A stretch of 64,000 nt of DNA from Omphiscola glabra (Eukaryota > Mollusca > Gastropoda > Lymnaeidae). Every line of letters starts with the position of its first letter. Within the stretch, counting starts at the first letter, position 1. A program made the position numbers and the translations under genes. Below, in pieces: positions 34,700-47,312 of the stretch. The notes below the pieces were generated by a model. The model did not search any database, was not told the origin of the DNA, and saw nothing but the letters and a program-made list of their open reading frames with translations. Location: the NCBI GenBank assembly GCA_964017045.1, contig OZ024798.1, positions 25,571,347 through 25,635,346 on the forward strand, in the 5' to 3' direction.

Positions 34700-36170
34700 A
34701 GTACTTATCACATTTTCATAGTTGAAAGAATAAAAATATTTAAAAACGTGACTATACTAAGAATTAAGGCCACCCACCCCACAAGCAGCACTAAAATTTT
34801 AAATACTTGTTTCTTAACAATACATTTAAGCCCTTATCAGTACTAAATCATATATCTTTTCTCTGTATAGACATCAAAATGGGTGCTTTGATAGTCATTA
34901 GAAATATAATTGGCTGTTTGAAAGTTGAAATCACAGAAAAACAAGTGCTACCTGGTATATCATTTATTATGTAAAATTGAAATATGTATGCTTATTAATT
35001 AAACTCACTGTATTGGAATTTAAAAACAACCTTAAACTTAAACCATTCGTATCGGTGCTAACAGATAATTTTTTAAAGACTAAAAACCAGTAATGCATTC
35101 TGGTTTCAAGAAACATGATTTGACACTAAATTACCATTGTCTGTGATAGATGGAGACTAGCGTAAATATGTATTTGCTTTCTTTCTTTTCTTTTTTTCTG
35201 TCAATCATTTAGCTTTTAATTATTGATATTTTTAGCATATCTTTTGGCAGACATTTTACACACTGGTATAGATGTGTTTTTTCCCAAGAAGTGAAACATT
35301 AGATTACTGTTAACCACAAAAAAAGCATTCTGTCGTGTAGAATCTTATGTACCAAAAGATCTTATTCATGATTGTATCTTTTCAATAAATTGTATTGATT
35401 TCAAGTGTGCCATAAGCAGTTTTTTCACTTTTAAATTCGATTTTTTATCTGGAATATTTTTTAAAACTTATTAATAAACATATTAAATTTAAATTTTTAA
35501 TTAATCTTTTTAACCTTGGAATGGAAAATAAATTAGTTTTGTTTCTGTCACTTTATATAAAATTAGTCATTGTTACAAACAAACATATGAATGTATTATT
35601 AAAGATATTCTGTGTGTCCTAAGCATTAAATATTAGAATTTGAAACTATTTGCACTTGGTGTTGTCATTCAGCCAGTTGGCACCAGTTTTAATGAACTGC
35701 TTGTAAAAAATAATTTGTCTCTTAAAATATTTTCCATTTTTCACAAATCTCCCTTGCATAGCTTATGCCTCACTAATATTGTTATATTTTTCACTTTGTT
35801 AACATTCAATTTTTCATTAAAAGAATGGAATTTTTTTTGTTTCACTTTTATACCCAGCCCTTGCTTTAACAGAATGTTGGATACCATACATCCCAAAGTA
35901 AGAGAACCAGTTGTTAGTTTAAAGTTTTGAATAACACCACTGCAATAATTTTTCTTAAACTTAAAGCTGTCACATAAATTACGGAAAACAAATCTTTAAA
36001 CATTTAAATGGAGCACTGGTATAACACTAATAAGAACAGGGGCCAACATAACATTTACAGTGGCAGACCATCAACAACTTATAAAGACTGATTCACAATA
36101 CAATAATATTTCATACTGTCTTCATACTTCATATATTTTTTAAAATATGTTATTTTTCTTTAGGTGGATG
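34700..36170. other. AT-rich intergenic DNA, nothing recognised
   Basis: A 96-codon frame at 35640-35930 has no motif and looks compositional. Confidence 0.4.
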
Positions 36171-36172
36171 TA

Positions 36173-36345
36173 TTCTAAGCCTCAGTTCACACGATCAAAT
36201 TTTGCGTCAAATTGTTGTATGAACGCACTATTTTGTGCGTGGTTTCTTTTTTGGGGAATTTGATCAAATAGTAATTTGAAAGCTGTGACAAGGCTTCATA
36301 CACATGCTTGAAGGAAAAGTTCACTGTGTGAACCAACCCTAAGAG
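36173..36345. mobile_element. Short MITE with CAGTTCACAC ends
   Basis: The left end CTCAGTTCACACGATCA and right end TCACTGTGTGAACCAACCCT are inverted (GTTCACAC shared). The internal AAATTTTGCGTCAAATTGTT and GAACGCACTATTTTG is shared with the arms of the fold-back element at 44371-44669, so the two belong to related families. About 170 bp, non-coding. Confidence 0.5.
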
Positions 36346-37363
36346 TGAATGAGCATTGGTATTAGTATTTGTCTACTATTTGGATATCTTCACTGTGATA
36401 TTCATTTTTATTTCACATGCTGTGTTAAATGTTTGCTCAAATTTGGTTGTTTCATATTGTAAATCTTTTTATAATAAACACTTTGTTTTAGTAAGGACAT
36501 ATCTTGTTTGATGTTTTTTTTATAAATAGTATGCTTCATCATGTCATGAAGAGAATTGTGTTTAAGTTTAATTAATTTTTTTTACCTTTTATTAATTACA
36601 TAGTTGCTAGTCTGAAAATTTACTATTTTTTGTACGGGTAACACTGAATCAGTGTAACTAATCTTATGTAATTAAAGACAGATAAAATTTTAAGTACCGC
36701 TATGAAAGTTATGTAAGTACCGCTATGAAAGTAATGGGGATTTATTAATAATTATAACATTATTACATAATTTATGGTGAGTCTGGTGAGACAGTTTTAA
36801 GACCTTGAACATCAGACTTACTAGGCTCATTATCCTCTTAACGTGCTCTCATTGGGGCATCATAATCCATCAAGGATCGGCTGTGAAGACTTTCATCAAA
36901 CTTCATTTCACAAAATGTTTGTTAAATAATCTACCAAAGTTTTAAAGTTGGATATTTTTTTGGTGCAAAATGTAAATATGTTGCCAACTAAGCACAAAAT
37001 AAAAATAAGCCTATTTTTTGTGAAAGTAGCTGAATGTTTCTTTAGTACCTCTTATCAAACATCAGGCATCTCTTGTCATTTTTTAAATTTAGTTCACTCA
37101 GATATTAAAAAAAAAAGTTAGAAGTTTTCCTGCATCAGGGTGCAATTTTTATGATTAAATTTTTTTTTCTTTAGTTAGTACCGGTACATGAAACAAATCA
37201 TCTTAAATCATCCATCAATATTTAATATTCCAAATATCAAATAATATACTCCATTTTAGAAAGTGCCAGACGACCATAATAATTAGTGATGTAATTGTTC
37301 ACGTCTACAGATTCTGAATAACTGCAGACAGATTGCTTGTAACAATATAAAATAAACAATACC

Positions 37364-37489
37364 ATGGCCGGCAAACCGCAAGCACCCGTTCATATTGCAA
37401 ATAATGTTTTGACAGGAAAAATTCTACAATCTTACGACACAATGCAAAAGGCACTGTATGACAGCATTATGGCAGCGTGCTTTGCTTAG
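37364..37489 (+). CDS. Small ORF of 41 codons, unrecognised
   Basis: ATGGCCGGC in a good Kozak setting (ACCATGG) opens a 41-codon frame beginning MAGKPQAPVHIANNVLTGK and ending IMAACFA-TAG. Codon use looks protein-like and less AT-rich than its surroundings. There is no donor site in frame before the stop. It could be a small gene, the 5' part of a retrocopy, or chance. I do not recognise the protein. Confidence 0.3.
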   Translation: MAGKPQAPVHIANNVLTGKILQSYDTMQKALYDSIMAACFA

Positions 37490-37754
37490 CGTGGCTTGGT
37501 GAACACTATCTCCTAACTATTAGGGTTTACAAAGTGAAATGCAATCATGACATGCTTTTTGAAAGCATTAAAAGTTGGGACACCATTTTAAACTAAAACA
37601 ACTTTTTTTTCAAATGGTTTCAAGTTCAACTATGTGGATCATGTCGACGCATGTTTCCAAGCTACTTGTGTGCTATCCAGTTGCAATATAGCCACAAAGA
37701 ACATGTTTTTGCACAGTACTTGAAGTTGTTGAGTGACAATTATCACATTTCTTC

Positions 37755-38235
37755 TTCTATATATTAAGGGCTCATGATCAATTTATGGGTCATTCTGGCT
37801 CCTTGTATGTTGATTGTCTTTGGCAGGAATGAGCAGTTCCTGTACTGTGTTCTTGCTGTTATGAGCCAGAACTGCTTGTCATGGCCTCGTCGCTATCTAG
37901 GGGTGGGGAGGAACGAGTTTCTGTTAAACGCTGGAGCAGTGGACAAGCGCATTTTTTATCTTGTACATCATGGAGAGCCTGGATGATCGACGTCCTACCT
38001 CCAATGGTGACCAGCCCTGTGTTTCCAGCTGCCAACACTAGAGGTGTTCCTGTAGCGGTTGAGGACAAAGCATGCTGCCCGTTGCTGGACCGCCTCCAAC
38101 CTGTCGATGCTCTTCTGGGTGATGGGTTTGATTGATTGATTGGATACTTCTATAATCCCATACTGAAGATGTAATCTAAAAGCGACCGGACAAAGGCTTA
38201 ATAGGTTTTTTTCTTTTAACGCTGGAGTTGCCAAT
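37755..38235 (-). pseudogene. LINE ORF2 C-terminal fragment with 3' UTR
   Basis: On the - strand: LCPVAFRLHLQYGIIEVSNQ, then DRLEAVQQRAACFVLNRYRN and TSSVGSW, the standard post-RT block of Jockey/CR1-like LINEs. After a frameshift come SMMYKIKNALVHC and the GHDKQFWLITART / RNCSFLPKTI block. It ends in the same 3' UTR (ATTGATCATGAGCCCTTAAT) as 9395-9513 and a (GAA)n-like tail near 37750. It lies head to head with the next LINE. Confidence 0.75.
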
Positions 38236-38317
38236 TTTTAAATAATAATCTATTATTTTCTATTGTGCCATGATTTGAATTTTTTTTTTACAAGTCATGT
38301 TACGGTATCCGAAAGCT

Positions 38318-40092
38318 ATTTAATCACCAGTATTCCACATACGACATTGAAAATTGCTTGAAGAAACACAATAGCAAAAAGGCATACCAGTTGATGAAAG
38401 AACTAACCACTGCAAAGCAAAGGCGTAGTACTACCATACAAGATAAAAATGGTAAATGTTTGACCGAGGAAAATAATATCCTGGAAAAAATGGACTGAAT
38501 ACTGCTCAGAGCTGTATAATGAAAATATAAAGATAGACCCGGAGATCCTTAATGTCCCCCCAGCAACAGACAATGAAAGCTTCCCTATTCTCCGCGCAGA
38601 AGTAGAAGCAGCAGTCCACGCACTCCAAATAGGAAAAGCCGCAGGAGTGGATAATATCCCTGCAGAGTTGGTGAAACAGGGAGGAGAAACAATGATAAAT
38701 GCCCTAACCAATATTTGTAACAAAATATGGCCCAAATCATGGACTCAATCGCTCATTATTACACTCCCCCAAAAAGGTAACCTACAGCTATGCCAAAACT
38801 ATCGCACCATTAGCCTAATAAGCCACCCAAGCAAGGTTATGCTGAAGGTCATACTGAACCGACTAAGACCATATGCCGACAGTATCATAGCCGAAGAACA
38901 GGCGGGCTTCAGGCAAGGACGTGGCACTACTGAGCAGATCCTAAACCTCCGGATACTATGTGAGAAATATGCTCAACACCAACAAAACCTATACCTCGTC
39001 TTTGTGGATTTCAAGAAGGCATTCGACAGGATTTGGCATGCTGCTTTATGGGCCACCATGAGACACTACAACATCAACACAAACTTAACCAGAATGATAA
39101 GCAGCCTCTATGATAAGGCCACCAGCGCAGTCTTCTTCAACAATAACATCGGAGAATGGTTCAAGTCCACGGTTGGAGTACGACAAGGCTGCTTGCTCTC
39201 CCCCACCCTGTTCAACATCTTCTTAGAGAGAATGTCAGATGCACTGGAAACGCATGTAGGGACAGTCAGCATTGGTGGCAGAACAATCACCAACCTACGC
39301 TTTGCGGATGACATAGATGGACTGGCTGGAAGCGAAGAAGAGCTAGCCAACCTGGTAAAGCGTCCTTTGGCATGCAAATCAGTGCAGAAAAGACAAAAAT
39401 GATGACAAATAGCACCATTGGCATCACCACTGAAATTAAGGTCGGCGAGGAAAGTTAGAGACAGTTGGCAGTTTCAAATACCTAGGATCAATTGTTTCGG
39501 AAGAAGGCCCCAAGCCCGAATTGATGGCTAGGATTGCGCAGACCACAACAGCACTAAAGAGGCTCAAGAAAATATGGAACGACAAAAATATAACCCCCAG
39601 CACCAAAATCAGGCTGATGCGCTCATTAATCCTCTCCATTTTGTTATGTGCCTGTGAGTCCTGGACATTAACAGCAGAACTTGAAAAGAAAATAAATGCG
39701 ATGGAGATGAGATGTTTCAGAGGCATTCTTGGCATCTGCTATAGAGACCATATCACCAATGAACAAGTAAAAGAAAGGATTGGTCAAGCAACTAGGCAGG
39801 ACGATGACCTCCTGGCGTCTCTAAAAAAAGCGCAAACTTGAATGGTATGGCCACGTGACTAGAAAACAAGGGCTCACCAAAGAAATCTTGCAGGGCACAC
39901 CTAGAGGAGGAAGAAGAAGAGGAAGACAGAGAAAAAGATGGGACGATAACATCAAAGAATGGACGGGATTACAACTAGGCGATGCTATGCATATAGGGCA
40001 GGAGACCGAGAGGAATGGAGAAGAATAGTTTCTATGTCATCTGTGGCGCCCCAACGGTCGAAAGACTACGGGACATGATGATGATGATTCCA
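38318..40092 (+). pseudogene. LINE reverse transcriptase, copy 2 (RTE-like), longest copy
   Basis: Same family as 4741-6092. Order: the linker NCLKKHNSKKAYQLMKELTT (38350), then KAAGVDNIPAELVKQGGETM, NYRTISLISHPSKVMLKVIL, AEEQAGFRQGRGTTEQILNL, VFVDFKKAFDRIWHAALW, VGVRQGCLLSPTLFNIFLE, and NLRFADDIDGLAGSEEEL (catalytic FADD at about 39303-39314). Then come VGSFKYLGSIVSEEGPK, SILLCACESWTLTAELEKK, the basic tail GGRRRGRQRKRWDDNIKEW, and an (ATG)n tail at 40075-40087. The RT core is open from 38647 to 39370. Inactivating lesions are an extra base in an A-run near 38490, deletions near 39364 and 39456, a shift in AAAAAA near 39826, a stop in the tail, and a 15-bp in-frame loss before WPKSWTQ relative to copy 1. 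The apurinic endonuclease domain is absent. Confidence 0.88.
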
Positions 40093-40961
40093 CTGTGGAA
40101 GTTCATTGCAGCATATTAAATAAGAAAAAGTATATAAATATTATTTATTATAGCATGTTTGAAAATTATTAGCTATCAATATATAATAATAATAATTCTT
40201 AATCTTATTTAAATTAGACATGTTTGAATATTAGTCTAATTTAAATACCGGTAATAATTTAATAGTGTCAAGCATTAATTGAAGATTTTCATAAATGCTG
40301 GTTTATTAATTTTTGACCAGTAGTAATTCGGTGCTTTCGTCCCCCAGAGGCATTTTTTGCCTCTGCACGCCTAGCGTCTCGCGGCACATTTAAGTCGCGA
40401 CACTGTTGCGGATCTCTGGTTTAATTCATTAAATTTTGTTTTGTGTATTCTTTTTTGTGTTTTTCGTTTGTGTTTTCATTTGCCTAAAGGAACATCAAAA
40501 GTTTGTCAGAGCGCGGACTTCGGCGAAACGAAAGAAAAAGTATAAAATTATATCGATACTTATATCAATTACAATTTACCTTCGATTCCGACTAAGAGTA
40601 AACTGAACTGGTTACTTGAAAAATAGACACTGAGTCACACTGAAGTGGTTAGTCTAATAAATTTTACTTAAGGTAAATGAAATGCAAATAAATTGAAAAT
40701 GTTCAATAGTATTAATTAGTAATATAACATTAATGTATGATACTATTATTTACTATACTATACTATTACTCAAATTACTGGTTTGTTTTTATTAATATTA
40801 AATTAAAGGCGTTTAAGTTTAGGTTGAAAAAAAAATATATCATTTAAATCTTTTAAAATCAAATTCATAATGATTAAAAATTAATAGTAGTCAAAAACTT
40901 TTAAGAAAGTACAACTGTTTACAAGTCACAGAGTCTGTGCCACGCAAAACTCCCATTCTTT

Positions 40962-41095
40962 ATGAGGCCATCCATACGTGACGTCACGCACATTTTGCCG
41001 ATTTATACCCCCCCCCCGTCGTCACAAAATGTTAGACCCCCCCCCCCCCCCGACAAATATAACGTCACAAATATCGGCACCCTCCCGCTATTAAA
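40962..41095 (+). repeat. GGCCATCCATACGTGACGTCA-type terminal repeat fragment
   Basis: GAGGCCATCCATACGTGACG TCACGCACATTTTG followed by C-runs and ATAACGTCACAAATATC. This resembles ends of the kind seen at 24915 (GTCGTCCATTAATTATGTCA), so it is probably a fragment of a related DNA element. A shorter piece lies near 2890 (CTACGTCACGCAAA). Confidence 0.4.
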
Positions 41096-41100
41096 ATGCA

Positions 41101-41322
41101 CGTGCTCCATTGCCATTGCTCTCTCTCTAGCGAAGTCTTCTAGACGTGCTCTGTTGTCATTGCTCTCTCTCTCTCTGTAGCGAAGTCCACTAGACGTGCT
41201 CTGTTGTCATTGCTCTCTCTCTCTCTCTGTAGCGAAGTCCACTAGACTTGCTCCGTTGCCATTGCTCTCTCTGTAGCGAATTCTACTAGACTTGCTCCGT
41301 TGTCATTGCTCTCGTTATAGCA
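41101..41322 (+). repeat. About 50-bp minisatellite x 5 with internal (CT)n
   Basis: Units CGTGCTCTGTTGTCATTGCT, a (CT)4-8 stretch, then GTAGCGAAGTCCACTAGA. Length differences between units lie in the (CT)n, so this is a microsatellite inside a minisatellite. Confidence 0.9.
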
Positions 41323-41744
41323 AGCTTTTCTTTCCAATGGATGATCTTTAAAGAGGTTCTTTCCTAATTTTCCCGTTGAAATCTCCAAAATCTGTTTTAG
41401 TATAGCGTGGTCACCTCATCAAATATTCTTTCGTGTTTCATAAAAGTCTCCTTAATGAATGCTGTCATCTGTATCTACGGTTGAAGCATGATGCGTGTAT
41501 TAACGTGATGTTGGATGCATTTCCTCTTGACCTCATGGAGCATAGTCCTTTACTCCCTTGTTGAAATCCAATGAATGCATCTAAAGTGTTGGTGTGCCCC
41601 CCCCCCCCACCGTATAATAATTGTATTAGTGTTTAGAATATCCGAGTCTTTCCACCGTAACTCCGTGGCTGTGCAGCAACAGTGAATATCTTATCATTTC
41701 GTCACTGGGGCGGGCTGGTGTTCCTGTTCTATGTAGACTCAGAA

Positions 41745-41882
41745 CGTGCAGGTCACCATCAATGAATCCATGTCCAGGCATAGGTCGAAATCCATTAATC
41801 ATGCATCCATGTCCAGGCATAGGTCGCCATCCATGAATCATGCATCCATGTCCAGGCATAGGTCGAAATCCATGAAAATCCA
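41745..41882 (+). repeat. 38-bp minisatellite x 3-4
   Basis: Units CATCCATGTCCAGGCATAGG then TCGAAATCCATGAATCATG. The last copy decays into AAAATCCATTTAAC. Confidence 0.85.
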
Positions 41883-42364
41883 TTTAACTTATCGTTTATG
41901 CTTTAGCTTTCGTTACATTGGATTAATTTTTTTTACGTGACACACGCCATACCTGGTTTTGGTTACCCTGTCTGGAGGCGCCTGATGGGAGGTCAGCCAC
42001 TCTACACGAGCATTGTTGATTGTAGACTTTAAATAAACTTAATTGGTGAAATGATGAAATATATTTTTGTAATCTATGTCTTGCTCACCAACTGATGGTT
42101 CGCCTATCCAGCAGCTCCTGTGGGGATTTTTAGCATATTTTGGCAGTGCCCACCGGTGGCATGAAATGGACTGAGTGGTGCCCTGAGGTAAATAATTAAG
42201 ATGTTTTGAGACAACAAACCCCCCCCCCCCAAAACAACAACAAAAAAACAACAACAACAACAAACAAATAAAAAACAAACAAAACGAACAACTCAATGGG
42301 GATAAACAATGGTAAGAGATTATATTTTGAAACAATTCATATTTTAAATAAAACGAGTGTCTTA

Positions 42365-42522
42365 GAGCACATATCCCCTTAGTGGCGCACGTATCCCCTT
42401 AGTGGCGCACATATCCCCTTAGTGGCGCACGTATCCCCTTAGTGGCGCACGTATCCCCTTAGTGGCGCACGTATCCCCTTAGTGGCGCACGTATCCCCTT
42501 AGTGGCGCACGTATCCCCTTGG
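42365..42522 (+). repeat. 20-bp minisatellite x 8
   Basis: Eight near-perfect copies of CGTATCCCCTTAGTGGCGCA (first and third with CAT in place of CGT). High identity implies recent expansion. Confidence 0.95.
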
Positions 42523-42529
42523 TGGTCCC

Positions 42530-44160
42530 TTTCACTGAGCGTACACTCCACAGTGACCACAGGTCAGCTGTTTACCAAGCCGACCAGCAGGTGGTTATTC
42601 GCTCCTTCGGCAAGCTTCCATATATGTAGCCCCCCCCCTTCCCTTCCACCCCTAGAGCCGTCGCGTGGGCTCTGCAGTGCACCAGGAACGTCATTTCAGG
42701 TGTTTTCCGGGGGTGGGGGGTGGGGGGATGTAGGGGCAAAACGTGGCCGACTCGTTGAGTTATTTATTACTGGAGGCGCCACAGTACATAGCTATTTTAA
42801 TAAAGTCTACAAATTCGGGGGGGGGGGGGCAAGTGCCTCCTGCCCTACCCAAAATGACGTCACTGCAGGGGGGCCTCTGCTATTTAAAGGACTCACAGTT
42901 GTGATGTGGAAAACGTTTTGAAGCGAGAGAAAAGTGGCATGAGGCCTCTAAATGTCACGTGACGGCCCTGGTACCCGCATTGAGATGTGCACTATAATGG
43001 TGCACTATAATGTCTATATAGGTCACCACACGATTAAGTTCAGCGTTGGCAATCGGAAGCCCCAAGTGATGTCAGGTTAGGGCTGGTTTCGGGATAAATA
43101 TATGTCTTTAGTCCCGCCATCCTTCCCGGACTGGCAGGGTGTTGGGGGCGGCATTGAAGTGTTTGGCTAAGAGAAAGGGTACACATGGACTAACACGCCG
43201 ATCCACTTTCAGCTACTAAGACCTATGACCTTAGTATTTATCCTTTTTGATAGGACGACGCCTGAAGTTATTTACTATTTCCTGCGACATCCTATACATT
43301 TATTTTACACATTCGTATGTTGCTGTGAGGAGCAGCGTCCACATAAGTTATGATATTGAATTAGACCAGAGGTTCTCAACAGTAAATTGTTTGTTCCATG
43401 GACCCCATTGTCAGTCAAGATTAAGGTCAAGTAACCCAGCTTAGAATTGTTTAAATTTAATTTAAATGTCTATAATTAATTTACAAAGGAAATTCAGTTC
43501 CCGGATTATTTCCCCCCCCCCCCCCCCCCCATACTTTTTTTGCATGAGACACTGAATACGAAATTAGATCGATATTATGAAATAGATCGGCCAACCACCG
43601 GAATCGAATTTTGCAGGTAAACCCCCCCTTCCGCCCCAACCTTTGTTTAACATCAATATTTACTCGTTCAGTTCAAAATTTCGCGCCCCAACGGTGCGCC
43701 GCAACACTCCGGTTGCAAACAGCTGTACTTCGATTTACGGGATTTTGTATTTTAAACCACTTCTGATATGTCAAAATCATTTATCGATGTTGGGTTGTTG
43801 CAGTTGTAAACCAATGTGGTACCCAGGCAACTGTCACTGCACGCACACACATAGATAATCCCGAATAGTATAAAAGTTTTAATCTGATTGTGGAAAATAT
43901 CAGCCACTTGGCATCAATGTATTCTTTAAATATCGTTTTAAATTAATTTTCCTCTGATTTTCTCCAAGGGTCAACTCTTCGTCATTATCGTGTGAACGAG
44001 AGTTCGTTACGAAACACCGCGAGCTACGTCTACGCCTTTTGTTTGCAGTTTAGAGGGTCGGAGGTGGGTGCAGTAACCTTCTTCTTCGTTGATGGTAGAT
44101 CAGGGCTCGAGTCTTCGGGGATAAGTGGGATTACGAATCCAAAATTCACCTCCTTCATAA
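42530..44160. other. Intergenic DNA with C/G homopolymers, no gene
   Basis: Runs of C or G at 42632, 42709-42727, 42819, 43512-43530 and 43621. A 139-codon frame at 42502-42921 spans the 20-bp array and these runs and is not credible as a gene. Confidence 0.45.
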
Positions 44161-44172
44161 TCCCAATATATA

Positions 44173-44718
44173 CAGGGTGGGCCAATAAAAGTGAGAACAT
44201 CTCGAAGCATATGAGTTATTTCAAAAGATAATTTAATTAATTATAATTCTTCATACATTTTTTTGCGAAATATTTAGCTAATCAGAAATCATGTTCAATG
44301 TGCCTTCCTTGCTTCTCAACGACTTTAATCTAGTATGGGTATAGTTAAACTACTTTTATGCGATTAAATCCGTATCCGGAAATTTGATCGAAATAAATTT
44401 CGTCGACGGAAAATTGATCGACGGAAATTTGATCGAACGGAAATTTGGTCGAATCTTTTTTTTAGTTTACACGTTAAAATTTTGCGTCAAATTTCTTTTT
44501 GAACGCATTATTTTGTTTGACTATATAGTATAGTGCGTTCAAAAAGAAATTTGACGAAAATTTTAACGTCTGAACTGAAAAAAAGATTCAAACAAATTTC
44601 CGTTCGATCAAATTACCGTCGATCAATTTTCCGTCGACGAAATTTCTTTCGATCAAATTTCCGGTAACCGATTAAATCACATCTTACGAGACGTTCTCAC
44701 TTTCATTGACCAACCCTG
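44173..44718. mobile_element. Mariner-like MITE, interrupted
   Basis: The left end CAGGGTGGGCCAATAAAAGT GAGAACATCTC matches the right end in reverse (CAGGGTTGGTCAATGAAAGT GAGAACGTCTC). TA dinucleotides flank both sides (44171-44172, 44719-44720). These are typical Tc1/mariner ends and target. After removing the nested fold-back element the MITE is about 238 bp, too short to encode a transposase. Confidence 0.75.
44371..44669. mobile_element. Fold-back element with 9-bp target duplication (Mutator-like?)
   Basis: Two arms of about 145 bp are inverted copies of each other (left CCGGAAATTTGATCGAA..., right ...TTCGATCAAATTTCCGG, including the internal GTTAAAATTTTGCGTCAAAT block), with a loop of only about 15 bp around 44512-44530. 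GATTAAATC occurs at 44362-44370 and again at 44670-44678 as a direct repeat. A 9-bp duplication with long inverted arms suggests a Mutator-like origin. It is inserted in the mariner-like MITE. Confidence 0.8.
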
Positions 44719-44719
44719 T

Positions 44720-46430
44720 ATATATATCTATTATGTCATAGTTTAAATAAAGTACAGGACCACCGCAGTTTCCACACATTCCTGTAGGACTCGACACCTG
44801 GGACAGATAACCAATTTTTTTAAAAAATGAGAACGGATATTTTGCAAAGTATAATAGGACCACGCCCCTCCACACCTAACCCAACACCCACTGTTCGAGG
44901 CTCAATCACGAAACAGCGCATGCGCTATAGGCATATTACGTCACGGGTTTGTTGAGATTTTTGAATGAACGTAACTGTGTTTGCAAACAGGGGTTTTGAC
45001 ATAGTGCACCAGCGGGAACTATGTTTACCTTGTCAACACACACATCACGGGTATCTTTAGATTATTAGGCCCTACTATCTGACGAGCCCTGATTTTCTCC
45101 TTTCATTTGCGGCGTAACATTCAAATACATTTTCTATGAACTTTTATGTGTCTATCTAGTTTAATTAATATGATATGATTTTATGAAATAACGAATAGGT
45201 ATTAATACTTATTTTTATAGTCTTTAATATATATATAAGAATGAGCTATAGGGACATAACAACAAAAGAGACGAAAATATTTTGATACGTTTGGACTCTT
45301 AAAAACAAACATAGTTATTTTCTATTATTTTACGGAAATCGAATAAATTTACATGCGCAAAAAAATATTATATTTCCGCTTTTATTTTAGCAAAAGTTTA
45401 AGTATTATTATTATAAATTACAAATACATATAAAGAAACAACTAAGGAACTATCTTAAGCATTTTATATGCGTTTAAAAGTTATGAAAAAAAATAAATAG
45501 AAAAAATATGATCAAAGAAATACACAGTAACTGAGTAATCACATTTATCGGGAAAACCTAAACATCAGTTGTTAGTGCGTTCTATAGCGCGTTGTCAATA
45601 AGGCGAAATAAAATTAAAATTAATTAGTTCTAAATAATCACGCAAATGACGTCATAGTGCGAATTGCCTATTTAGCCAAAGCTAAAAGTTCTCTGATTTA
45701 ATAAAAGAGCGTGACAAAACTGATGATGTACATTCCCCTTCTTATAAGTAACATTAATAAATAGCATTGATTGCTTTTTAAATTGCTAAACTTAAATACT
45801 AATTTAGCTTTGTATTTTTAACATTTAATAAGTTTGTACTTTTTATTCATTCCAAAAATAAACTTTTATGAAATTTATAAAGTAGTAAAAACTCTACATT
45901 TAAAAATAATGTTAATAAGAATACGCCTTTTAATTAAATTGGTGTAGCAAAACTAAATAGCCAAATAGCATTTTTAATGCACTTATCACTGATATAGATA
46001 AGAAATAAGCATATTAAATGCAAAAAAATCTTCTGCGTAAGTAAGGGGGCTACAATTCAGTGGATGATTTATTAATTTTTTAAAAACTCCGTGTAGCCCA
46101 CTATACACTATACATTCATTTTGCCCAGTGCAGCACAAGATAAGCCTCAGAATAAATTTGATCAATAATTAACCTTCTTCGATACATTTATATCGATGGT
46201 AGGAAATTGAGTTCATGCATTTTTGCTTGGATGACAACATCTTTCAATCCAATGACATTTCAGTTGTGAAAAAAAAAGAAGCTATATTCTTATTTTTCAT
46301 ATGAACATATGTTAACCAATTAAGAAAATCAATGACTTTAACAAAAAATAAAAATATTTTCATAATTATCCCCAGGGATATCAAAACCCAATCACTTTAC
46401 ACAAGTGAAAATTTAATTTTAAAAATAGAG
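44720..46430. other. AT-rich DNA, possibly 5' part of the Helitron
   Basis: No gene seen. The Helitron 5' TC end could not be fixed in this stretch. Confidence 0.35.
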
Positions 46431-46434
46431 ATTT

Positions 46435-47312
46435 TATTAGATAGAGAGATAGAAAGACAGACAGACAGGCAGACAAATACACAGATATATGATAGATAGA
46501 TAGAGATGTAGATAAAAGATAGCTAGACGGATGGATGGATGAAAGGATGGATGGATGGAATGGTGGGTGGGTGAGAGGATGAATGGATGGATAGATAGGT
46601 TGGTAGAAAGGTAGGTAGGCAGGTAGGTTGGTAGGTAGGTAAGTAGGTAGATAGATATGTAGGTAGGTAGGAAGATAGGTAGATAGATGGGTAGATAGAT
46701 AAATAGTAGCTGGATTGGTAGATAGTTAGGTAGATAGGTAGGTAGGTAGTTAGGTAAGTAGGTAGGTGGGCAGGTAGGTAGGTAGGCAGACAGGCATGTA
46801 GATGGTAAATAGGTAGATAGGTAGATGGATAGATAAACAGACAGACAGACAGGCAGTCAGACAGAGAGACAGAAGGAGAGACAGTCAGAGAGACAAACAG
46901 ACAGACAGAGATGTATACAGAGAGAAAGACAGAGAGACAGACAGACAGAAAGACAGACAGAGAGACAGACAGAGATACAGACAGACAGAGAGACAGACAT
47001 AATGACAGAGAGACAGAGACTGACAGTGAGACAGACTGAGAGACAGTTTGAGAGACAAACATAGAGACAGACAGACAGAGAGAAAGAGAGACAGACAGAG
47101 AGAAAGAGAGATAGACAGAGAGACAGAGAGAGCGACAGAGAGACAGACAGAGAGACAGACAGAGAGACAGACTGAGAGACAGACAGAGAGACATAGAGAC
47201 AGGCAGAGACAGAGAGGCAGACAGAGAGAGACAGACAGAGAGACAGACAGATAGGGAGACAGACAGAATGACAGAGAGACAGACAGTCAGACGGACAGAC
47301 AGACAGATCATC
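46435..47312 (+). repeat. Large GACA/GATA/GGTA tetranucleotide tract
   Basis: About 880 bp, nearly free of C-rich codons, made of AGAC, AGAT, GGTA and GGAT tetramers. It is arranged in zones: GATA/GACA (46435-46520), GGAT (46525-46590), GGTA/GATA (46590-46830), then GACAGAGA (46830-47312). Frames of hundreds of codons on the - strand (SLSVCLSV...) are an artefact of the repeat. Confidence 0.95.

Noticed and set aside
42502..42921. 139-codon + frame
   Set aside because: Crosses a 20-bp minisatellite and several G/C homopolymers; no domain.
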